Counted from the stretch's first letter, positions 10,819 to 22,231 are shown. The stretch: 64,000 nt of DNA from Corallium rubrum (GCA_964035015.1 CAXIUP010000288.1:219001-283000), one strand, 5' to 3'. Translations and numbers: made by a program. Notes: generated from the letters alone by a model not told the origin.

Positions 10819-12381
10819 CAGAGGCGGATCTAGAGGGGTGCGAAGCGTGGCTTGAGCCACGGTCGAATTTTCCTAATTATCCCAAATTTAAATAATATAA
10901 TTGATATTTCATAAATAAATAAATTGTTAATAACAAAAGGATAGTTGACGTAAGAACGACATTAGCCACCGTAAATAAACTAAACCGATTATCAAAATAG
11001 TAGCGGAGTTTTTGAATTTTCGCACCCTTGCCATCTCAGGTAGTTAGAAGTCCGAGAACGTGACGAAAGTGCACGAAGAAGTTACCGAACGTGATACGAA
11101 TTCGCTGAAGAAATTGGAGAACACTTCCCAGCTAAATTCAGCCACGGGCGTCTCACTCTACCTCTGATCTCAGACGGGTCAGTCAGACGCTAGTTACTCG
11201 GGCTACTGTGGTAACCGAGTCTTGGTTTTCGCCACAAAACTGCAAAATTGCGCAATACCTCCCATATATGGAGCCTACACTTCGAGTGTTCGGTCACTTC
11301 GAAAATTCATCGACAGCATCACAGCATGTTCCTTTTAGTTCCTATTCTGTACCTACCAACAATTTCATCAAAGGCAAAGCTAGCCGAAGCTGTTGCATCC
11401 AAGTGGCAACCGACAACGACAACTCATGGCTAAACAGGTCACAGAGATGAGGATCAAAACGCTAACATTCTGGATCTTTATATTGGCACTGTATACACTT
11501 TCTCATGCTTTTGGTCGAGCAATTGCGATCTTCATAGGCTTTTCACATGGCTTCAGCAATACTGTCTGTGAATTGGTCTGAACTCAGGCCCTGTAAACCT
11601 CATGAAAACTATTGCAAACAAAAACCGAGATGTGAGAACACAAGGAACATTCATGAAGATGACAGACATTAAAGAAACAGTTTGTTGACAGTAAAAGTAT
11701 CTTTGTATTTTTGCATTATTATTTATGTACTTTATTTTTTTACCGACTGTTGCTTGTCTTTGAGTTTGAGATCGGCAATGGACAGTAGTCTTAATATACT
11801 CTTATTGATCGGTTAGGATTGATATTCAAAGTGCTTTGAACCTTTGAGTATGTAATTTTATGACAAGTAAGTTATCCATATCTTGATGTTCATTTTGATA
11901 AGTTTACTGTATAAATTTTGATGCATAGATTGCGTAGATATTCACCATAGAAACAACTTTGAACCAGTTATGATTAGAGTGTCTGACATTCAACTACAGT
12001 ACTAACACTGCAGAATTGTAGAGCCTTCCCAACATGCTCTAAAGCAAAAATATGGAATCAGGATTCATGTTGTATGAAGATATTGCATAGATGTAGGGTG
12101 CGGGTATGTTTTACTAGTCACCTATTGCATATTTGCTGCATCTGTACCTGGCACCTCAGACAACTAAAATCAGTAAGGTTAAAAGACTACAATGCAGGGC
12201 AACTAAAAATATAATTATTTTAAAATAAAATTATTTTATTTAAAACAGTTTAGCCTGTGTAGCCGGCACTGGGGATTGGGATGGACAGTGAAGCACCGGC
12301 TACGCAGGCTAAAAACCAGGTGCGGATGTAGGCTAAAATCTGGCTCAAGCCACGCTCACACCCCTCTAGATCCGCCCCCTG
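10819..12381. mobile_element. hAT-like non-autonomous DNA transposon
   Basis: The ends are imperfect inverted repeats of about 45 bp. The left begins CAGAGGCGGATCTAGAGGGG and the right ends CCCCTCTAGATCCGCCCCCTG, followed inside by the shared GTGGCTTGAGCCA block. CAG-G-GGCGGATC ends are typical of hAT elements. No clear 8-bp target duplication is visible. The 1.56-kb body has only short frames and no transposase that I recognise. Confidence 0.6.
12248..12316. mobile_element. Short TAGCCTG-CGTAGC hairpin element
   Basis: GTTTAGCCTGTGTAGCCGGC is followed after about 30 bp by its near-perfect reverse (CCGGCTACGCAGGCTAAAAAC). It is a 69-bp miniature foldback inside the right part of the hAT-like element. 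Confidence 0.65.
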
Positions 12382-12408
12382 AAAACAGTTAATCTACTAC
12401 TACTGTAT

Positions 12409-12708
12409 ACCAGGCACGACTTGAAAGATCTTATCTATTTTAAACGTTATACAGGTCACTATAATATTCCTATTAATAGTTTTGTGCAACTCAATAATTC
12501 AGTCAGAATCTTAAGAAACAGTTCAGAACTAGATGTACTAGTTTCTAAGTTTCTCAGTGCTGTACTAAACTTTTTAAGCTAGTTAATACTTGAACGGTAT
12601 ACAGTATTTAAACTTTGGAGTAGTCTACCTTGCTCAATACCAGATTCTACCTCAGTTAATCAGTTTAAAACTCAACTTTCTAATCACTACAGTACATTAA
12701 TGCTGTAA
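12409..12708 (+). pseudogene. Decayed LINE ORF2 C-terminus
   Basis: Reading the plus strand gives a piece like RHDLKDLIYFKRYTGHY and, after an interruption, LWSSLPCSIPDSTSVNQFK. The second is the C-terminal signature of non-LTR retrotransposon ORF2 (LWNSLP, then a short S-V-FK tail). Several in-frame stops show it is old. Confidence 0.55.
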
Positions 12709-13466
12709 TTATTAGTTAATGCTTACGATGTCAATAACTTTGTTTTGGAAATCCATGTTTAAAATGTTCTTCATCCCAACCTGTAACATACTCTCTTCTA
12801 AACCTTACTGCTACTGACCTTAATCACTTATACCTATTGTATTTGTTTATATGATTATCCTGAATTGTGAAATGGTCTAGAATTCCAGATATTAATTAAT
12901 AATAAAGAAAATGAAACCCAACCCTGACCCCCACCTCTAAACCAGACCCTAAACCTAATGACAAGCCCCCCGGTAACCATAAATCTAACCACAACCCCCC
13001 AGGGAGAAAATTCCACCTCTTAGACCCTGACCACAACACCCCTCCTGTTTGTTTTTTTTGTTACTGTATATGCTTTTTAGTTTAACATCCTGCATGTGGG
13101 ACAGAGAAGTCCCCTAGGCATCAGGATCATCCTGAATTCTAGACACTGGATAGTCCTGCACCACATTCAGTCTTCGATCTGATCTTCCTCGGCCCACTGC
13201 TCGTGCGTTATAGAGACCTCTGCACTTTCCAGTAGCCCGAGTGAACACCTGACCCAGGTGTCTTGTTACTATAAAACTGTCTGGCGTTTATACATTGATC
13301 AAATTGAAGAACAAGCATGAGATCAAACCGAGAGTCGCGACTCTCTCTCTCTCCCATTACATTGTTTATAATTCTCATCGACTGAAACACAGCATTTCTA
13401 TCATGGTTCAACTTTGAAATATTATCTGCAAGACTCGGGACTTGTCAGTCGCGTGATTTAAAAACA
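12709..13466. other. Gene-free stretch with C-rich tract
   Basis: 12905-13040 is C-rich with CCCT/ACCC-like units on the plus strand. A short TC microsatellite lies at 13338-13352. No gene recognised. Confidence 0.4.
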
Positions 13467-13477
13467 CTCTCTTAACC
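13467..13477. repeat. 11-bp TSD, left side of PLE pair B
   Basis: CTCTCTTAACC is repeated exactly at 21364-21374 and brackets the whole PLE-B inverted pair. It is read as a target-site duplication made at insertion. Confidence 0.8.
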
Positions 13478-13552
13478 TTTAAAGATGTTGGATGCGAAAC
13501 CAGGATTATTCATATTAATGTTGACAACGTTCTCTGGTTTATAATGTTTATT

Positions 13553-13597
13553 CGAGTTACGAGCTTTCGGCTGCCAGTCTGCAGCCTTCGACGGGTG
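13553..13597 (-). ncRNA. Hammerhead-like motif, PLE-B left copy
   Basis: Mirror of the motif at 21289-21330: a GGCTGC/GCAGCC stem followed by GAAAGC. PLEs are known to carry hammerhead ribozymes in their terminal repeats. The conserved CUGANGA box is degenerate here, so activity is doubtful. Confidence 0.35.
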
Positions 13598-13854
13598 AAT
13601 TACAATGAATAGATATGACGACATACATGACGGTTTACAATTCCATACATGGACAAAGGAGGTGATATAGTGACAGTTCCGCCTATACGAATAGATCGCT
13701 AAGTTGCATCATTAATTATTTAAAGTTTCTTGCCTAAAAATCGGTATTGTTTCGGCATATGGTTTGAGTTGTTAGGAATATTAAAGCCCAGCATATAATT
13801 TTAAAAAGCCCCATATTGAAAGAGACATGAGTTATTTCAAATTTTTTATTAAAA

Positions 13855-13893
13855 CTAACGTTTCGTTGCTAATCCTGCAACATCTTCAGAGTG
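13855..13893 (-). ncRNA. Hammerhead-like motif, PLE-A left copy
   Basis: Reverse strand reads CTGAAGA, a GTTGC/GCAAC stem with a 7-base loop, then GAAAC. This matches the hammerhead core (CUGANGA, stem II, GAAA) known from PLE terminal repeats, with one extra U before the stem. It is an exact mirror of 16925-16963. Confidence 0.45.
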
Positions 13894-14079
13894 AATAATT
13901 ATTTACAAGGTTATCTCGACTTATGCTAATATATTTACAATAACAGGAAATGAGTAACTGAGAGAGGGGTGGAAGTGACAGTTAATAAATTACAGTGTGA
14001 AGTAACAGGTATGATAGAATGTTTTCAGTTATGTGTCAAGACAAGTATAGAAAAATATAAAGAAAAACGTGTGTATAAA

Positions 14080-15698
14080 TCAAAATAAGTTTAAAGGAAG
14101 AGAACTGATTTTGGCGTTGAGTGAAGGATTTAACTTATTAATAAGCAGACTTTCTCTAAGAAGGAGTTCAAAATTGGAAGAAGAAGAGCTTAGAATAGAA
14201 AAATCTGTTAAAGAAACAGGGTGGCCGGTTTTTTTGTGGTGTGCTAAAACTCCAGACCAGGAACTCAAAGAAAGAGGCTTTCCCGTGTAAGCCGAAACTC
14301 CCATGTGTTCAGAAGCACGCGTGTGTAAATGGCGAATGGTTTCACCAACATACAATGACTCACAGTCATGACACTTAAATTTATAAACTACGCGTGATCT
14401 TAAAGCAAAAGGAATTTGATCTTTAAAACGGAAAAAACTTGAAAGGCGTCTAATAGGTTTAAAAACAACACGAAGTTGAATTTGTGGAAAAGCAGAAGCA
14501 AAGAGCTTAACGATTTGTTGGCGAATTTGAAGGGAGTGTTGACCGGTGAACGGAAGTGTAAATAAAATGATACGTTTGGGTGCTATGGTAATTTTAGACG
14601 CTGGACAAAAAATTTTTTTCAAGAAATTTGCGAATACAACTATCTAAAAATTTGATAGGATAACCATTTTGAAGCATGATACTTTTAAATTTCTCTAGTT
14701 CTTCGTGAAAAATTGTGTAGGAGGAAGAAATGTTAAAATAACGAAAAAGTAAAGTCATTACTAAGCCCTTTTTATACACAAGTGGTATGAAACTTTCAAA
14801 ATTTGTGAAAAGCCCAGTAAACGTTGGTTTACGATAAACGGAAGTTACAAATTTGCCATTCAAGCGTTGAATTTGGATGTCAAGAAAGGAAAGTGAGTTA
14901 TTGTTTTCAATTTCATGTGTAAATTGGATACTGGGATGTTGAGAATTCAAGTAATTAAGGAAAGGTAAAATGTGATCGCGAGACCGAAAAAGAATAAAGG
15001 AATCGTCAACATAGCGTCGATAGTACAGAGGCTTAAACTGAGGCGGACAATCATCAAGCCAATTAGTTACATGAAAGGACAGAAAAATGTTAGCGAAAAG
15101 CGGGCCAAGCGGAGAACCCATCGCAACACCATCAATTTGCTCATAAAATTTCCCGTTAAATATAAAGTGACAATTTTTGACTGTTAAGTTTAGTAGTTCT
15201 CTAAATTGCTCGGGCGTGAAGTTTTGAAAATGTGTTTTCTGGGAGAAAAGTTGGTTAATAATAATTTCAATGGTTTCATCTAATGGAATATTTGTAAAGA
15301 GTGAAGTAATATCAAAACTGGCCATGACTACATTATTAATATCAAATTTCAACTGAAATAAATCTTGTAAAAATAAAAAAGAATCAGTGATCATATAAAA
15401 AGTAGAAGAAATGGGGCGAAGTAGAGGAACAAGAAATTTAGCAAGATTATAAGAGTGAGTGCCAATGGAAGAGAGTATAGGTCTAAGAGGAACATTTAAC
15501 TTATGTACCTTAGGTAGTCCATATAACACGCCGGGTCGAGAACCGGTTGGTGCTAATGACTTAAAGAGTTCTTGGTCAATAACGTTGGCATTCTTTAGAC
15601 CGCGAAGGAAGGTTCTGACTTTGTTTTCCCGTTTTAAGGTAGTTTTGATGGGATCTTCATGGATAGGAGCGAATTTAGCGGAGTCGTTGAGAATTTGA
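14080..15698 (-). pseudogene. PLE-A left copy: Penelope reverse transcriptase and GIY-YIG endonuclease
   Basis: On the minus strand, first an RT domain: PTGSRPGVLYGLPKVHK, FDITSLFTNIPLDETI, MGSPLGPLFANIF and the catalytic YRRYVDDSFILF. Then a C-terminal GIY-YIG endonuclease with CHDCESLYVGET and an R..EH stretch, the pair of enzymes that defines endonuclease-bearing PLEs. The N-terminal region is missing, because the copy starts only shortly before the RT finger motifs. RT and GIY-YIG parts are in different frames: a run of A/T in the linker is one base longer than in the right copy. So this copy is dead, though over 95 per cent alike to its partner by eye. Confidence 0.85.
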
Positions 15699-16736
15699 GG
15701 TTCTCCGCTTGGCCCGCTTTTCGCTAACATTTTTCTGTCCTTTCATGAAACTAATTGGCTTGATGATTGTCCGCCTCAGTTTAAGCCTCTGTACTATCGA
15801 CGCTATGTTGACGATTCCTTTATTCTTTTTCGGTCTCGCGATCACATTTTACCTTTCCTTAATTACTTGAATTCTCAACATCCCAGTATCCAATTTACAC
15901 ATGAAATTGAAAACAATAACTCACTTTCCTTTCTTGACATCCAAATTCAACGCTTGAATGGCAAATTTGTAACTTCCGTTTATCGTAAACCAACGTTTAC
16001 TGGGCTTTTCACAAATTTTGAAAGTTTCATACCACTTGTGTATAAAAAGGGCTTAGTAATGACTTTACTTTTTCGTTATTTTAACATTTCTTCCTCCTAC
16101 ACAATTTTTCACGAAGAACTAGAGAAATTTAAAAGTATCATGCTTCAAAATGGTTATCCTATCAAATTTTTAGATAGTTGTATTCGCAAATTTCTTGAAA
16201 AAATTTTTTGTCCAGCGTCTAAAATTACCATAGCACCCAAACGTATCATTTTATTTACACTTCCGTTCACCGGTCAACACTCCCTTCAAATTCGCCAACA
16301 AATCGTTAAGCTCTTTGCTTCTGCTTTTCCACAAATTCAACTTCGTGTTGTTTTTAAACCTATTAGACGCCTTTCAAGTTTTTTCCGTTTTAAAGATCAA
16401 ATTCCTTTTGCTTTAAGATCACGCGTAGTTTATAAATTTAAGTGTCATGACTGTGAGTCATTGTATGTTGGTGAAACCATTCGCCATTTACACACGCGTG
16501 CTTCTGAACACATGGGAGTTTCGGCTTACACGGGAAAGCCTCTTTCTTTGAGTTCCTGGTCTGGAGTTTTAGCACACCACAAAAAAACCGGCCACCCTGT
16601 TTCTTTAACAGATTTTTCTATTCTAAGCTCTTCTTCTTCCAATTTTGAACTCCTTCTTAGAGAAAGTCTGCTTATTAATAAGTTAAATCCTTCACTCAAC
16701 GCCAAAATCAGTTCTCTTCCTTTAAACTTATTTTGA
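15699..16736 (+). CDS. PLE-A right copy: partial RT and GIY-YIG
   Basis: Open frame of 345 codons that begins inside the RT domain at GSPLGPLFANIF, includes YYRRYVDDSFILF and ends with the intact GIY-YIG endonuclease (CHDCESLYVGET, then HTRASEHMG). Stop at 16734-16736. It is 5'-truncated exactly where the inverted-repeat arm starts, so it has no own start codon at the true protein start and lacks the RT fingers. Unlike the left copy, the RT-to-endonuclease linker is in a single frame. It most likely cannot act alone. Confidence 0.85.
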   Translation, partial: GSPLGPLFANIFLSFHETNWLDDCPPQFKPLYYRRYVDDSFILFRSRDHILPFLNYLNSQHPSIQFTHEIENNNSLSFLDIQIQRLNGKFVTSVYRKPTFTGLFTNFESFIPLVYKKGLVMTLLFRYFNISSSYTIFHEELEKFKSIMLQNGYPIKFLDSCIRKFLEKIFCPASKITIAPKRIILFTLPFTGQHSLQIRQQIVKLFASAFPQIQLRVVFKPIRRLSSFFRFKDQIPFALRSRVVYKFKCHDCESLYVGETIRHLHTRASEHMGVSAYTGKPLSLSSWSGVLAHHKKTGHPVSLTDFSILSSSSSNFELLLRESLLINKLNPSLNAKISSLPLNLF

Positions 16737-16924
16737 TTTATACACACGTTTTTCTTTATATTTTTCTATACTTGTCTTGACACATAACTGAAAACATTCT
16801 ATCATACCTGTTACTTCACACTGTAATTTATTAACTGTCACTTCCACCCCTCTCTCAGTTACTCATTTCCTGTTATTGTAAATATATTAGCATATAAGTC
16901 GAGATAACCTTGTAAATAATTATT

Positions 16925-16963
16925 CACTCTGAAGATGTTGCAGGATTAGCAACGAAACGTTAG
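16925..16963 (+). ncRNA. Hammerhead-like motif, PLE-A right copy
   Basis: CTGAAGA, then stem GTTGC-loop-GCAAC, then GAAACG. It lies about 190 bp after the stop codon in the 3' terminal region, where PLE hammerheads occur. Stems I and III are short or unclear. Confidence 0.45.
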
Positions 16964-17051
16964 TTTTAATAAAAAATTTGAAATAACTCATGTCTCTTTC
17001 AATATGGGGCTTTTTAAAATTATATGCTGGGCTTTAATATTCCGGACAAGA

Positions 17052-19471
17052 TTACGCTTTCCGCCTGGTTCGTCTATTGCTACGGTTTGAGTTGTTGTCT
17101 GAGTTTTTCGTGATTGCGGTATGCCAGGATTCTAAAGTTGTTCTGTGACAATAGTTGCCTTTGTCAATTATCTTGCCGTTTTCAAAGTCTATTCGGTGAT
17201 CGTTCGCCCAAGCATGGTTTGCGATGTTTGATCCACTTTTGCATTGTTCCACGTTTCTTTTATGTTCTTTTCTCCTGGTGTTGAAGGTTCTTCCTGTCTC
17301 ACCAATGTAGCTCCATGAGCAATCTGAGCAGGTAATTTGATAAACAACGTTGGTCTGATCTTCCAGGGATGATCTGTCTTTAACTGACGGAAATATTTGT
17401 TCTAATGTGCGGAGAGGTTTTGTTGTAACTTGGATGTTGTATGGTTTTAGTAGTCGCTTTAATGGTTCTGTTAGTCCTTTGATGTAGGGAAGAACGGCAT
17501 AATCATTGTTCGGCTTTGGTTCCACATTGTCAAAAAATAGTTTTACCAATTCTTTGGGCGATGGTATTGTATCTTGTTTCATACTTCGTTTGCGTTCAAC
17601 TTCCTCCAGAAATTTCTTTGGGTATCCATTTGACATTAAGGCATTAGTTATGTATTTGTGTTCTAGTTGTTTTCCTTCCTTTGTGCTTGGTAATGTTGCT
17701 GCTCTGTGTAAAAGGGTTTGTGCTGTGGTAACTTTGTGTTGTTTGTCGTGGTGTGAGTTATAGTCTAAGTATCTGTCAGTGTGTGTAGGTTTGCGGTAAA
17801 CGTTAATGAAAAGAGTTCCGTTATTGCGTGTGACTAAGGTATCTAAGAATGAAAGTTTTTCGTCAAGTTCTTGTTCTATGGTAAAGTTAATGTTTGGGTC
17901 GATGGAGTTGAGTAAGTTGTAGAAATTGGTCAACGCATGTTTCTTGATGATGGAAAAGACATCATCAACATAACGAAACCATTTCTTAGGTGGTAATGTT
18001 GATTGTGTAAGTGCCGATTCCTCAATTTCCTCCATGCAAAGGTTTGCCACAATGGGGCTAACTGGACTGCCCATGGCACAACCGTGAATTTGTTTGTACG
18101 TCTGCTTGTTGTAATTAAAGTAGCTGTTTGAAAGGGTAAAACGTAAGAGTTTGATGATGTCGTCAATTGATAGTTTGGTTCTATTTTGTAAAGTCTTGTC
18201 TTTTGTAAGTTTATTGCGTATGTGTTCACATGCTCTGTCGACCGGTATCGCTGTAAATAGTGATACAACATCAAAGGGAACCATAATTTCGTCGTCGTCA
18301 ATGTTAGTATTCGAGAGTTTAGTGGCAAAGTCAGTAGAGTTGTTAACAGAGTAACCATTATGGTTTTGAAGTGGTGAAAGAATGTCTGCAAGAAATTTGG
18401 AAGTGTTGTAGAGTGCTGTGTTTCTACATGTAACAATTGGGCGAAGTGGATTGTTGGGTTTGTGGTGTTTGACAGACCCTCGTATGGCAGGTTGTATGGC
18501 GTCAGTAGAATGTAGTTTTTTGTAAGTGCGTTCGTCAAGTTTCTGTTCACGTTTCAGTTTCAGTAATTGTGAGTTTAATTCGCGTTCGATTCTTTTAAAA
18601 GGAGGTTTAGTCATTTTCTTGTAAGTGTGTTGATCGCTAAGCAAATCTTGTATTTTTGAATCGAAGTCGCTTCGGTCCATTACGACAAAACAGTTCCCTT
18701 TGTCTGCTTTCATTACGATGCGCGTGTCTTGTCTTGTCTTGTCTTTTCTCAGTCTGTCGATTGCGTTGTGTTCGTCGGCCGTGGTGTTTTTGTGGTTGGG
18801 TAGTTGTGATCGTCGTAGAAGGTTCGCCGCTGATGTTCGGATGGCATCTTTGGATTCGTCGGGTAGGTTGGTAATTGCAGCTTCAATTTCCGCAACTATA
18901 TTCTTATAAGGGATTTCAGACGGTGTTGGCGCGAACTTGGGTTCTTTTTTTAGAATGGCTTGTTCATCGGTTGATAAGGGCTTGCTAGAAAGGTTAATTA
19001 CCCATTTCTTTGGTTCAGTTGTCAGTTCGGGTGTATGTTCGTTGTTAAGGTTTTTTAGTTTCTTTTCATGTCTGTTGGAGATGTTGTTCTTGACGCATCT
19101 GGCTCTGTGTTTTAGGAAATTGGAGAGACGAGAGTAAGAGTCATCGGAGATTAAGGTTGACAGCTTCTTTCGGTTCTCGGCAATAATATGTTTGGTTGAT
19201 CGTATTTGTTCGTGGCAGATGTTAATTCTTGCCTTCATACAGTGAATACTCGTGCGTTCCATAATACGTTTGAATACAGGATGGTTACCAGGTGCTTTGA
19301 ATCGGAGTGACTTGGGAAACCAACGATTTTCTAGTGCGCTGTGGGTGAAATTCAGATGAAGGTGGTGTGCTTCAAGTTTGTAGGTGGACTTTTCTATGGA
19401 TCTTGCTAACTTTAGGACATTTCTCCCAGCCTCTTGGCGGATACATTTAAAGATGTTGGATGCGAAACCAG
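17052..19471 (-). CDS. PLE-B left copy: near full-length Penelope polyprotein
   Basis: Minus-strand frame open from about 19471, with an ATG at 19262 that gives 736 residues. The open part before that ATG (KLARSIEK, then RWFPKSLRFKAPG) looks like genuine PLE N-terminus, so the true start is further upstream or lost. Domains: N-terminal basic region, RT with IRGSVKHHKPNNPLRPIV, FDVVSLFTAIPVD, MGSPVSPIVANL and FRYVDDVFSI, then GIY-YIG with CSDCSWSYIGETGRTFNTRR. The last ten residues (RSNRRTRRKA) are read from PLE-A flanking sequence, because pair A inserted just before the native C-terminus. The right copy keeps the native ending. The frame is otherwise uninterrupted. Confidence 0.9.
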
Positions 19472-21164
19472 AGACAAGACACGCATCGTAATGAAAGCAG
19501 ACAAAACGGAACTGTTTTGTCGTAATGGACCGAAGCGACTACGATTCAAAAATGCAAGATTTGCTTAGCGATCAACACACTTACAAGAAAATGACTAAAC
19601 CTCCTTTTAAAAGAATCGAACGCGAATTAAACTCACAATTACTGAAACTGAAACGTGAACAGAAACTTGACGAACGCACTTACAAAAAACTACATTCTAC
19701 TGACGCCATACCACCTGCCATACGAGGGTCTGTCAAACACCACAAACCCAACAATCCACTTCGCCCAATTGTTACATGTAGAAACACAGCACTCTACAAC
19801 ACTTCCAAATTTCTTGCAGACATTCTTTCACCACTTCAAAACCATAATGGTTACTCTGTTAACAACTCTACCGACTTTGCCACTAAACTCTCGAATACTA
19901 ACATTGACGACGACGAAATTATGGTTCCCTTTGATGTTGTATCACTATTTACAGCGATACCGGTCGACAGAGCATGTGAACACATACGCAATAAACTTAC
20001 AAAAGACAAGACTTTACAAAATAGAACCAAACTATCAATTGACGACATCATCAAACTCTTACGTTTTACCCTTTCAAACAGCTACTTTAATTACAACAAG
20101 CAGACGTACAAACAAATTCACGGTTGTGCCATGGGCAGTCCAGTTAGCCCCATTGTGGCAAACCTTTGCATGGAGGAAATTGAGGAATCGGCACTTACAC
20201 AATCAACATTACCACCTAAGAAATGGTTTCGTTATGTTGATGATGTCTTTTCCATCGTCAAGAAACATGCGTTGACCAATTTCTACAACTTACTCAACTC
20301 CATCGACCCAAACATTAACTTTACCATAGAACAAGAACTTGACGAAATACTTTCATTCTTAGATACCTTAGTCACACGCAATAACGGAACTCTTTTCATT
20401 AACGTTTACCGCAAACCTACACACACTGACAGATACTTAGACTATATAACTCACACCACGACAAACAACACAAAGTTAGCACAGCACAAACCCTTTTACA
20501 CAGAGCAGCAACATTATCAAGCACAAAGGAAGGAAAACAACTAGAACACAAATACATAACTAATGCCTTAATGTCAAATGGATACCCAAAGAAATTTCTG
20601 GAGGAAGTTGAACGCAAACGAAGTATGAAACAAGATACAATACCATCGCCCAAAGAATTGGTAAAACTATTTTTTGACAATGTGGAACCAAAGCCGAACA
20701 ATGATTATGCCGTTCTTCCCTACATCAAAGGACTAACAGAACCATTAAAGCGACTACTAAAACCATACAACATCCAAGTTACAACAAAACCTCTCCGCAC
20801 ATTAGAACAAATATTTCCGTCAGTTAAAGACAGACAATACCCGGAAGATCAGACCAACGTTGTTTATCAAATTACCTGCTCAGATTGCTCATGGAGCTAC
20901 ATTGGTGAGACAGGAAGAACCTTCAACACCAGGAGAAAAGAACATAAAAGAAACGTGGAACAATGCAAAAGTGGATCAAACATCGCAAACCATGCTTGGG
21001 CGAACGATCACCGAATAGACTTTGAAAACGGCAAGATAATTGACAAAGGCAACTATCGTCACAGAACAACTTTAGAATCCTGGCATACCGCAATCACGAA
21101 AAACTCAGACAACAACTCAAAGCATATGCCGGAACAATACCGATTTTTAGGCAAGAAACTTTAA
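19472..21164 (+). pseudogene. PLE-B right copy: truncated RT and GIY-YIG
   Basis: Inverted duplicate of the left copy. It starts at the equivalent of KTRIVMKAD, so it lacks the N-terminal third. RT motifs (FDVVSLFTAIPVD, MGSPVSPIVANL, RYVDDVF) and the GIY-YIG domain with the native C-terminus (YRFLGKKL) are present. The frame is broken about twice, so the longest pieces are 19525-20544 and 20571-21164. Sequence identity to the left arm is very high, which points to formation in one event or very recently. Confidence 0.85.
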
Positions 21165-21288
21165 ATAATTAATGATGCAACTTAGCGATCTATTCGTATA
21201 GGCGGAACTGTCACTATATCACCTCCTTTGTCCATGTATGGAATTGTAAACCGTCATGTATGTCGTCATATCTATTCATTGTAATTCA

Positions 21289-21330
21289 CCCGTCGAAGGC
21301 TGCAGACTGGCAGCCGAAAGCTCGTAACTC
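21289..21330 (+). ncRNA. Hammerhead-like motif, PLE-B right copy
   Basis: CGTCGAAGGCTGC, 5-base loop, GCAGCCGAAAGCTCG. Stem II and GAAA fit the hammerhead core, but the CUGANGA box is replaced by a GTCGA-like sequence. It may be a decayed ribozyme. Confidence 0.35.
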
Positions 21331-21363
21331 GAATAAATATTATAAACCAGAGAACGTTGTCAA

Positions 21364-21374
21364 CTCTCTTAACC
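21364..21374. repeat. 11-bp TSD, right side of PLE pair B
   Basis: CTCTCTTAACC, exact match to 13467-13477. Confidence 0.8.
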
Positions 21375-22178
21375 GTTTGACCGACTGGAATAGAGCGACG
21401 ATATTTACGAGTCGACGTCTATCGGCTACCTCGGTTTACATCTTCTGGCTTTCATCAACTCCATTGTCTTTACTCTCGCTTTATCGAGGGAAAACAGTCT
21501 AAAACGTAAAGGGACTCCATTTCCTGATCTGGAGTTCTAAACAGTGACCTGACAAATGCTAGCTGATACCTATAAATTGTTAATATTAATATTAATATTA
21601 CACTAGCAGGGTTGCTTTGAAGGCATATTAGAGAGAATACTCAATATATAGAATTCTAAATAATAGGCAAAGGATACCTAGCTGCTTGACTGATTAGTTT
21701 ATATGTCACACAAAACTCGTTAAACATACGACTCATATTGGATCAATTACTCCTAAACATTTTATTGAATAATTAGAAGATCTTGGCTTGAAAGAGAAAA
21801 AAAAATTTTGATTTGAGTAAAATTTATACAATGATCTCGGTGAAAAACATGTATAAAACTATCCTACAATATGACTCTAGATCACTCTCAAAATGCAGGA
21901 AATGCGTTTTCGGAGACTCTAATTTTCAAAACTTTCCATCGTTGCGAAACAACTGTGCGCGTAGCTCTCTTTGGTTTTACATTGATGCGCAGTGGCGTAA
22001 CCAGGGTCTTGGGTTGGGGGGGGGGGGGGGGGCAAGAACCTCGGTTTCCTAGGGGATCCGGGAACATGCGCCCCTCGGAAAATTTTGGATTTCTGGGGTC
22101 TGAAACACTATTTCCTGCATTTTGAGGCATTTTGTATGGACCCTTAGTATTGTAATTTATAGCATATGCATGTCTGCA

Positions 22179-22180
<2 letters not shown>
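21375..22180. other. Gene-free stretch with poly(G) tract
   Basis: No gene recognised. A run of about 16 G lies at about 22016-22031 in a segment (AGTGGCGTAACCAGG, then the G run) that looks like the end of an unidentified DNA transposon. Confidence 0.4.

Positions 22181-22231
<51 letters not shown>
22181..22231. repeat. (AT)n microsatellite
   Basis: About 25 AT units. Confidence 0.95.

Larger units (their letters stand above)
13774..17082. mobile_element. Penelope-like element pair A, nested in B
   Basis: Arms 13775-15118 and 15699-17042 (1,344 bp each) are inverted copies. The 580-bp spacer is the extra 5' part of the left, minus-strand copy. A 13-bp TSD (GGTTTGAGTTGTT at 13761-13773 and 17083-17095) flanks the unit. 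Sequence on either side joins cleanly to the B right arm. About 40 bp after the right arm (17043-17082) are not in the left arm. The A pair is younger than B. Confidence 0.85.
13478..21363. mobile_element. Penelope-like element pair B (inverted copies)
   Basis: Two copies of one PLE lie head to head. The left copy reads on the minus strand (17096-19471 coding, with its 3' region at 13504-13773), and the right copy reads on the plus strand (19472-21363). The duplicated part is about 1.9 kb per arm. The left copy runs further at its 5' side (18734-19445), which forms the spacer. An exact 11-bp TSD flanks the pair, so it inserted as one unit. A 26-bp tag (TTTAAAGATGTTGGATGCGA and six more bases) occurs at the left boundary (13478-13503) and again at the spacer/right-copy junction (19446-19471). 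The left arm is split by PLE pair A. Confidence 0.85.
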
